Of a DNA stretch of 11,139 nucleotides, positions 5,750 through 11,139 are shown in pieces. Location of the stretch: contig JAITHZ010000024.1 in the NCBI GenBank assembly GCA_031279795.1, positions 1 to 11,139 of the forward strand. Direction: 5' to 3'. This DNA is from Bacteroidales bacterium. Lineage in GTDB: Bacteria; Bacteroidota; Bacteroidia; Bacteroidales; WRGA01. The stretch's first letter is position 1; the number at the start of each line of letters is the position of its first letter. Made by a program: the position numbers and the translations under genes. The notes under the pieces were generated by a model that did no database searches, had not been told where the DNA came from, and saw only the letters and a program-made list of their open reading frames with translations.

Positions 5750-8506
5750 TATGAATTTCAATGTTTTCCCTGTTTCTGTTCTGGCAATGTATACGCCTTG
5801 TACAAGGTGGTCAACATCCAGATTGGCGTCTTTTGATGCGGCAACCAACGTTCCCAGCGAATTGAATACCAAGATTTGTTCCTGTTGCGGATTATACAGT
5901 TGCCCGCTTGAATAGGAAATACTGCGCGGATCTTCTTTTTGGGCGTCAATAGCGGTAACTCCGTCATCGGATACCAGTTCGAGCGTAGCGCCGATATAGG
6001 CAATACGCGGCCCGGCGCCTGCTCCCAACGTAGTTGTATTGGCGCTTGTTGCGCTGACTACTTTGTATATATCTTCGTCCACCGGTTGCACAATGGCTTT
6101 TTTGTAAACGCGGAACGATTTGGCGCCGATGCTTGCAGCAATGCTTACTGCATTTTCCCCTTTACGGCAAGCAGGAAGATCAACGGTTTCGAATCCGATA
6201 ATCGAAGTTGTGCTGAACGGGTATTTATCCGAAAACAGCACGGCAACGGTCGCGCCTCCATCTACCGAATTGCTTGTGCCGTTTATGGTGATAGATGCAA
6301 TTGATTTTTTGGCGCTGTTAGCCGTTAAGGCATCTTCGATGTAATGCGTATAATCGGTTACCGGATAAGCGGCATAAATCGAACCTTTTGTGTCGTAAAC
6401 ATTGTTACTGCTATGGTTCATGGCTTCGCTGCCGGTTGATACGGTTATTTTCATTTCGTCGTTTGTCGCCGGTTTTACGGTGTAACTTTTACTTGTCGAG
6501 AAAACTATGCCCGATTGCGCGTTTTGCCGACTTCCCGTTCCTGCAGAGCCTGTGAAATCAATGCCTGCATCCACATAAGAAGCGACGAAGGAATACGTTC
6601 CGGCCTTGAAGCTCCATACTGTTCCGACGGCAGTTCCCAGCGTATTGGTAGCGTCCACGCGCCAATAATACGTTTGGTTCATAACCATTCCAGCATTGGT
6701 GTGAGTGTAAGTCAAATCGGACAAGCCGGATGCAATCTGCGTCAGGTTGTCAGCCGACGAGCCGAAATAGACGTCATACGTAATGTTACCAGCCCATTCG
6801 CCGGTTTCATTTTCCCACGATAGAATCACCTCGGTGTAGAAGCGCGAGGCAGCGTCGACTGCCGGCGACGGATTGATGCTTGCATAAGGCGCTTTAGGCG
6901 TTCCGGCTGTTGCTGTTTTCAATATTTCGGAAGGAGTAGAGTTGCTCAATCCCGCTTGTTGGGTAATCAGGCGGAAATAATATGCAGCTTCTTCCGACAA
7001 TCCTTCTACGGTATAGCTTGTGGCGTTTGCCGGTAAACTTGCGATAGTCGAAAAAGTTTTTCCATCTGTTGATTGCTGCAGCTCAATGCCGTCGCTCGCC
7101 GCTGCATTGTTTTTCCACGACAGGCCGATGGAATTTACAGTACGGGTTGTTGCTTTTATATCCGAAGCACAACGGACATACGGCGCAACAGGGGCGCTAA
7201 TGCTGTTGATGTAATTTTCGATATTCAAATAACCATTGGCGGCTGTTTGCGTAGCATCCGCACTGTTATTCGGATTCAAGCTGCTGGCAATCTCCCATTC
7301 ATCCGGGATGCCGTCGTTGTCGGTATCTGCCGGTCTGAGGCCGTTGCTTACAACACCCACGTTCTGGTAAATGCCATTGTTGTTTTCATTGGTAATTAAT
7401 TCGCCTTTTGTTCCTAATGAAACTAACTGGTCAATCACATAAGCGTCCGGCTGCGAACGCGCCGGCAATGAAGCGCCTGCCGATTCGATTGCTTTTTCGA
7501 GGGCTTGCTGCGCGGTCAGTATGCCGCCTGCAATTTCGGGATGCGCTTTCGGGATATTGGTGAAAGCGCTCAAGCTCGCCTTGAAAGCTGCGCTGCCATA
7601 GTCCGAGTTAGCTGCCAGATATCCGTTGGCAACCCCGTCTTTGTCTTTATCCACATAATTATCCTTGTGATAAAGCTGGAAATTGGTATTTGCGCGGGTA
7701 AAGGGACTGGAACTGTTCGGCCCGCAAATAAAATAATTTCCTTCGAGCCATGCCCACGAAGCGCCATCGGAATCGCCCAGTATGTAACCGTCGCTTCCGC
7801 CCCAGTTATACACGACGTTGTTGATAAACTGATTCAGCCCTTTTACTTTCGGATTGCGGGTTTTGTTGTCGATGTACAAGTTGCTGATAATGGAAACGCC
7901 TCCGTTGGTCTGAATCAGTCCGCCTGCCGAGTGCGTCATGATTCCTTGTCCGATTATGGAATGCTGGATGGTAATGTCAGCAGGTTCGGTTCCTTTGCTG
8001 TCCCAGTTTATGGAGAAGTTTTCGTCCAGTCCCCACATGAGCGACAGGTGGTCGAATATCATGCTTTTGCCGTTGGCAACGCCCGAAGCGTCTTTCCCCG
8101 ACGTGCCGCTTTTGCCCATATATACGCGCAGATAGCGAACTATCAGGTTGTTTGCACCCGAAAAAGAAACTCCGTCGCCATACAGGATGACTCCGTCTCC
8201 TGGCGCTGTTTGCCCGGCAATATACGAATTGCCGGAGAAGACAATCCGCGAATTTAACTTGATTACGCCAGACACGTCGAACACGACAATGCGTCCGGGC
8301 TGGCTCACCGCATCGCGGAGAGAACCTGTTCCCGAATCATTCAAATTCGTTACGTGGTATACTTGCGGCGATGCTACCCCGCGCGCGCCCAACGCATAAC
8401 GTCCAAAACCTTCGGCTCCGGGAAACGCCAACTGCTGGGCATGTATTCCGGATATTCCGAGCAGGCAAATAACTGCTGCTGCAAAACTGGTTAAAATACT
8501 TTTCAT
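5741..8506 (-). CDS. Large multidomain PL1 pectate lyase with Fn3-like modules and T9SS sorting domain
   Basis: This 921-residue exported enzyme has a signal peptide (1-24, GIHAQQ) and a PL1 beta-helix at about 26-435. Signatures are LAFPGAEGFGRYALGARG (26-43), GTGSLRDAV (59-67), SYIAGQTAPGDG (94-105), MIFDHLSLMWGLDE (149-162) and TRNPK (216-220). A TSP3-like Ca2+ loop, DTDNDGIPDEWE, sits at 394-405. Then come a fibronectin type III domain (about 445-533), a second Fn3/Ig-like domain (about 540-636, TYYWRVDA), a module I cannot assign (about 640-845) and a terminal domain (about 865-921) with the shape of a type A T9SS signal: a strand with QILVFNSLGTLV, then LVQGVYIAR and TLKFIIN. The protein should be secreted across the outer membrane and cut polygalacturonate outside the cell. 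It follows the PL11 gene by 23 bp and is its operon partner. It is a distant paralogue of the PL1 at 3500-4885. Confidence 0.93.
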   Translation of the reverse strand: MKSILTSFAAAVICLLGISGIHAQQLAFPGAEGFGRYALGARGVASPQVYHVTNLNDSGTGSLRDAVSQPGRIVVFDVSGVIKLNSRIVFSGNSYIAGQTAPGDGVILYGDGVSFSGANNLIVRYLRVYMGKSGTSGKDASGVANGKSMIFDHLSLMWGLDENFSINWDSKGTEPADITIQHSIIGQGIMTHSAGGLIQTNGGVSIISNLYIDNKTRNPKVKGLNQFINNVVYNWGGSDGYILGDSDGASWAWLEGNYFICGPNSSSPFTRANTNFQLYHKDNYVDKDKDGVANGYLAANSDYGSAAFKASLSAFTNIPKAHPEIAGGILTAQQALEKAIESAGASLPARSQPDAYVIDQLVSLGTKGELITNENNNGIYQNVGVVSNGLRPADTDNDGIPDEWEIASSLNPNNSADATQTAANGYLNIENYINSISAPVAPYVRCASDIKATTRTVNSIGLSWKNNAAASDGIELQQSTDGKTFSTIASLPANATSYTVEGLSEEAAYYFRLITQQAGLSNSTPSEILKTATAGTPKAPYASINPSPAVDAASRFYTEVILSWENETGEWAGNITYDVYFGSSADNLTQIASGLSDLTYTHTNAGMVMNQTYYWRVDATNTLGTAVGTVWSFKAGTYSFVASYVDAGIDFTGSAGTGSRQNAQSGIVFSTSKSYTVKPATNDEMKITVSTGSEAMNHSSNNVYDTKGSIYAAYPVTDYTHYIEDALTANSAKKSIASITINGTSNSVDGGATVAVLFSDKYPFSTTSIIGFETVDLPACRKGENAVSIAASIGAKSFRVYKKAIVQPVDEDIYKVVSATSANTTTLGAGAGPRIAYIGATLELVSDDGVTAIDAQKEDPRSISYSSGQLYNPQQEQILVFNSLGTLVAASKDANLDVDHLVQGVYIARTETGKTLKFIIN

Positions 8507-8529
8507 GATTAGTTGTTTTTAAATATTAG

Positions 8530-10752
8530 TTAGTTGTTTAGTTGTCGTACTGCCACTTTTATGGATAAAACTCGCTGATTGGTTGTTATTTTCACAATTA
8601 ACATCTCATTGTTTGGGAGAACGGAAGAGGTAAATTCGCTGCTGTTCACTTGATTATCCCGAAACAATAATTTTCCGTCAAAAGAATACATGTCGACTGC
8701 TTGAATGGCGTCGTCGGGCGAGATAATGCGTATTCCGTCTGCGTCGACATACACTTCCGGCATTTTATTGCGGGCGATTTCTTGCGCCATGTCGGTAGAG
8801 TTTTCTCCGTAAATGGGCGTATAAATGTTCGGTTCGGGAATATTTTCCAAGCCGTCGCCGATATAAAAGCCCAGATGCGGAGGTTGATTATAGCCCGCAT
8901 TCTGCCACGCAACGCCCAGCCGGTATACTGCGTCGTGCATTGGCGTATAGAGGCGATGAGTAGTTGCTGTAACGGTTGTATAAATACGAATTACCGACGG
9001 ATTGGCTGTCTCATAGAGAATAAGTTCCTCGCGCCAGTCGCCAAGAATATCTGCGCTCAAATTAGGCGTTTTCTTGGTCCCGTTGCAACTGCTCAAGCCG
9101 GAAAGGGAAAGCAAATTGGATGTTTTACTTGTCGTGTAGTTCCACTTGGAGATAGTCGTTCCGTCCAATAATTCGTCCTGCAAATCGCCATCCCAGTATA
9201 TCCTGAAATTGACGGAAGGCCTGCTGGTAGAAAGCATCTCGCCCTTGCAGGAAAACACCCCTATCGAATTGCCGGCGGCATCTCGATTTGTGCTCCACAT
9301 TTCCAGCCCCTTGTATCTTGGGTCGATGTCGGCAGCCAATCCGCGCCCGTTGTCTGAAGAAACTGCTCCATACCAGATAATTTCGCCGGTTCGAGCGTCG
9401 TGCATTTCAAATCCTTTAGCGAATGCAGAAGATTCTTCGTGTACTTCCCACACTTCGAGGCCGGGACGGTCGGGGTCGAGGTCGGAAACGTGCATAGCGT
9501 CGCCGTGCCCCAACCCAGTACTGTACAAGAATGTTCCGTTATCGTCAATAGCCGCCGAACCGTAAATGATTTCATCCTTGCCATCGCCATCCACATCAGC
9601 TACCGACAAGTTATGATTGCCCTGCCCCGCAATATTAGGAGAAGCCGACGAAGAATCGTAAGTCCAGCGTTGCACTAATTGTTTATTTTTTACGTCATAC
9701 GCTGTCAACATGGATTTGGCGTAATACCCCCTGCACATCACGGCGCTGGGATGAACGCCATCCAGATAGGCGACGCAGGCAAGAAAACGGTCTACGCGAT
9801 TGCCATAACTGTCTCCCCAGCTGCTCACCGCTCCGCGAGCAGGACTAAAAGGAACGGAATGTAATTCTTTTCCTGTTTTTCCATCGAATAATGTCAGGTA
9901 TTCCGAGCCTTTCAGGACAAAGCCTGTTCTGTTATTGCCCGATGTGGCAAGATTCAGGTTGCGGTTGTCGGTCTGAGGATTGTCATTGCCGATAATCACC
10001 TCTTTTCCTTCGCCGTCAATCGTTCCGGGAGCCGTTCGACAAACCAGTTCGGCTATGCCGTCGCCGTCAAAGTCATATACCAGAAACTGGGTATAATGTG
10101 CGCCGGCGCGGATATTTCGTCCCAGATCGATGCGCCAGAGTTGTGTGCCGTCCAATTTATAAGCATCCAGATACACATTTCCGGTAATGCCGGTTTGCGA
10201 ATTGTCCTTTGAATTGCTTGGATCCCATTTGACAACAATTTCGTATTCGCCATCGCCGTCTAAATCGCCTACGCCGCAATCATTCGGCGTATAGGTATAA
10301 TCCTGTCCGTCGGGATAGTTTACGGCGGTCCCGCTCGAAGTGCCGTCATGTTCCACATTCGGCGGAGTTTTTCCAGCAGGCGGGCGGTTTAACTGAATCG
10401 CTTTGTACTGCGTCGGCCAAGGCAAAACTTCCGGCGTAGCATCAATCAGTTGCTCCCCAGCATACGCTTCTATTTTATATTTACCGGAGGCGCTTCCCTG
10501 AGCATCGGTATAATTAGTTGCATCCGTGCTTGTTCCGGTTTTAATCAGTTCTCCGTTTCTGTATATTTTAAAGTAAGTCTGGGGAGCATCCGTCCCCGTC
10601 AAACGCCAGCTTAGGAATACGCCATTGCTGATTTTTACGGCAACAAGGCCACGATTCAGGTATTCCATCTGGCGTGCAGGAAGGTTGTCGTTTGCCGTTG
10701 CGGAAATAAAACCGCTCAACCATACAATTCCTGTCAGTAAAATTTTTTTCAT
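8530..10752 (-). CDS. Rhamnogalacturonan lyase, polysaccharide lyase family 11
   Basis: This 740-residue protein has a Sec signal peptide (1-20, SATA) and a full PL11 core. An N-terminal Fn3-like region (about 27-110, QMEYLNRGLVAVK) precedes the eight-bladed propeller (about 115-640). Recognisable family segments are PNDCGVGDLDGDGEYEIVVKWD (156-177), IRAGAHYTQFLVYDFDGDG (214-232), GQGNHNLSVADVDGDGKDEI (376-395), STGLGHGDAMHVSDLDPDR (411-429), IYWDGDLQDELLDG (518-531), GDWREE (571-576) and VAWQNAGYNQPPHLGFY (614-630). The D-x-D-G-D-G loops are the expected Ca2+ sites. PL11 enzymes cleave the rhamnose-galacturonate backbone of rhamnogalacturonan I by beta-elimination. The last ~70 residues (AVDMYSFDGKLLF, then MLIVKI and LSIKVAVRQ) resemble a T9SS sorting domain, so extracellular action is likely. 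It is the first gene of the leftward PL11-PL1 pair. Its upstream region is occupied by heptad repeats, and I see no clean promoter. Confidence 0.96.
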   Translation of the reverse strand: MKKILLTGIVWLSGFISATANDNLPARQMEYLNRGLVAVKISNGVFLSWRLTGTDAPQTYFKIYRNGELIKTGTSTDATNYTDAQGSASGKYKIEAYAGEQLIDATPEVLPWPTQYKAIQLNRPPAGKTPPNVEHDGTSSGTAVNYPDGQDYTYTPNDCGVGDLDGDGEYEIVVKWDPSNSKDNSQTGITGNVYLDAYKLDGTQLWRIDLGRNIRAGAHYTQFLVYDFDGDGIAELVCRTAPGTIDGEGKEVIIGNDNPQTDNRNLNLATSGNNRTGFVLKGSEYLTLFDGKTGKELHSVPFSPARGAVSSWGDSYGNRVDRFLACVAYLDGVHPSAVMCRGYYAKSMLTAYDVKNKQLVQRWTYDSSSASPNIAGQGNHNLSVADVDGDGKDEIIYGSAAIDDNGTFLYSTGLGHGDAMHVSDLDPDRPGLEVWEVHEESSAFAKGFEMHDARTGEIIWYGAVSSDNGRGLAADIDPRYKGLEMWSTNRDAAGNSIGVFSCKGEMLSTSRPSVNFRIYWDGDLQDELLDGTTISKWNYTTSKTSNLLSLSGLSSCNGTKKTPNLSADILGDWREELILYETANPSVIRIYTTVTATTHRLYTPMHDAVYRLGVAWQNAGYNQPPHLGFYIGDGLENIPEPNIYTPIYGENSTDMAQEIARNKMPEVYVDADGIRIISPDDAIQAVDMYSFDGKLLFRDNQVNSSEFTSSVLPNNEMLIVKITTNQRVLSIKVAVRQLNN

Positions 10753-10770
10753 ACAAACACAATTTTAATT

Positions 10771-10805
10771 AATTAGGAATTAGGAATTAGGAATTAAGAA
10801 TTAAG
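10771..10805 (+). repeat. Heptanucleotide tandem repeat, five units, upstream of PL11
   Basis: Three AATTAGG and two AATTAAG units run in phase, ending 19 bp before the PL11 start codon. This is the same family as 626-653 and in inverted orientation to 763-813, so the pectin cluster lies between oppositely facing arrays. Confidence 0.92.
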
Positions 10806-10841
10806 ACAGTTCCCTTAGTAGCCTGAGACATCCCATGCCCA

Positions 10842-10989
10842 TCCCTTATTTCCGTTGTTTGGACAAGGTTCTACCTTGTCCGCTCTATTCGCGCAGGCTG
10901 TGCCTGCATTTGCATCTTTGTTGGCAGGCACAGCCTGCCAAGATAAACCGGACGAGGCTGTGTCTCGTCCGAACAACGGGAATAAGGGA
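10842..10989. mobile_element. MITE- or REPIN-like nested palindrome element (148 bp, non-coding)
   Basis: Terminal inverted repeats of 23 bp (10842-10864 and 10967-10989) match at 21 positions. Inside lie four triloop hairpins: 10861-10881 (9-bp stem, loop TCT), 10893-10907 (6-bp stem, loop TGT), 10921-10941 (9-bp stem, loop ACA) and 10950-10970 (9 pairs with one G-T wobble, loop TGT). The second and third are also complementary to each other, so the whole element can fold as one long cruciform or as separate hairpins. The hairpin cores share the pattern AGGY-NNN-RCCT (the last with one change). No transposase is present, which fits a non-autonomous element. Whether it is mobile is inference. 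Confidence 0.7.
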
Positions 10990-11043
10990 GAAGTTAATAT
11001 TCATTTTTAGCTACTTACTTAGGGAGCTCGAAAGAATAAGGGC

Positions 11044-11066
11044 TTCCAAATTCCAAATTCTCAATT
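11044..11066. repeat. Short heptad repeat, TTCCAAA type
   Basis: Two exact TTCCAAA units are followed by the related TTCTCAA. The period is again 7 bp but the unit differs from the AATTAGG arrays. Confidence 0.55.
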
Positions 11067-11085
11067 TGCATATCAAAGAACAATA

Positions 11086-11100
11086 TCAGGCAACGCCTGA
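11086..11100. repeat. Isolated triloop hairpin of the same AGGC-NNN-GCCT type
   Basis: TCAGGC, loop AAC, GCCTGA: a 6-bp perfect stem with a 3-nt loop, like those of the element at 10842-10989 but ~100 bp away. An overlapping alternative stem, AACGCC with GGCGTT at 11093-11107, excludes it, so only one can form at a time. Confidence 0.6.
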
Positions 11101-11126
11101 CGGCGTTTTCAACTCTTGATTCGCAT

Positions 11127-11139
11127 AATTAGGAATTAA
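11127..11139 (+). repeat. AATTAGG heptad array, cut by the window end
   Basis: One full AATTAGG unit plus AATTAA at the last base. The array probably continues beyond the window. Confidence 0.65.

Larger units (their letters stand above)
10753..11139. other. Intergenic, repeat-filled region upstream of PL11
   Basis: These 387 bp contain no credible gene. They hold, in order, a five-unit heptad array, a 148-bp nested palindromic element, a short stretch with a second heptad motif, one more triloop hairpin, and the start of a further AATTAGG array cut by the window edge. I found no TAnnTTTG promoter with correct spacing for PL11 here; TGTGTTTG right before the ATG is one base off and too close. 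Confidence 0.75.

Noticed and set aside
7505..8257. A 250-codon + strand frame opposite the large PL1 gene
   Set aside because: Antisense shadow of the PL1 beta-helix; no family signature.
10753..10760. TGTGTTTG as a -7 promoter element for PL11
   Set aside because: One mismatch to TAnnTTTG, only a base or so before the start codon, and no TTTG at the right distance upstream.
10835..11119. A 94-codon + strand frame
   Set aside because: It runs through the nested palindromes; its product is the translation of hairpins and shows no protein-like pattern or promoter.

Overview
The window looks like an accessory locus of a Bacteroidetes bacterium, probably a member of the order Bacteroidales that has a type IX secretion system (T9SS). 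Three things point there. The enzyme set is typical of Bacteroidetes pectin-use loci. Two of the large enzymes end in what look like T9SS C-terminal sorting domains. The one clean promoter matches the Bacteroidetes consensus (TTTG, 20-nt spacer, TAnnTTTG) rather than a proteobacterial -35/-10. I cannot name a genus.

Layout. Positions 1-645 (+ strand, AT-rich) hold the end of an unrecognised gene, joined by a TAATG overlap to the first ~74 codons of a radical SAM enzyme. That gene stops abruptly inside a tandem 7-bp repeat. Positions 646-791 are AT-rich spacer with a perfect 23-bp inverted repeat and a second heptad array. From 792 to 10752 every gene is on the - strand. Read in transcription order they are: a PL11 rhamnogalacturonan lyase, a large PL1 pectate lyase with Fn3-type modules, a small AT-rich gene pair (a 54-aa ORF and a probable DUF5053 protein) with its own promoter, then PL1 pectate lyase, CE8 pectin methylesterase and a GH43 glycosidase. 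Positions 10753-11139 carry no gene. They hold more heptad repeats and a 148-bp nested-palindrome element.

How the genes fit together. CE8 removes methyl esters from homogalacturonan so that the two PL1 lyases can cut it. PL11 cuts the rhamnogalacturonan-I backbone. GH43 probably trims arabinose or xylose side chains. The PL11 and large PL1 enzymes appear to be T9SS cargo (cell surface or medium), whereas the smaller PL1, CE8 and GH43 have only Sec signal peptides. No SusC/SusD pair, regulator or unsaturated-uronyl hydrolase is visible in this window.

The least ordinary parts are non-coding: heptanucleotide tandem repeats that supply the stop codons of several genes and bracket the pectin cluster in inverted orientation; a nested family of triloop hairpins inside a MITE-like inverted repeat; and a small gene pair lodged between two pectin operons and flanked by an imperfect ~43-45-bp direct repeat.
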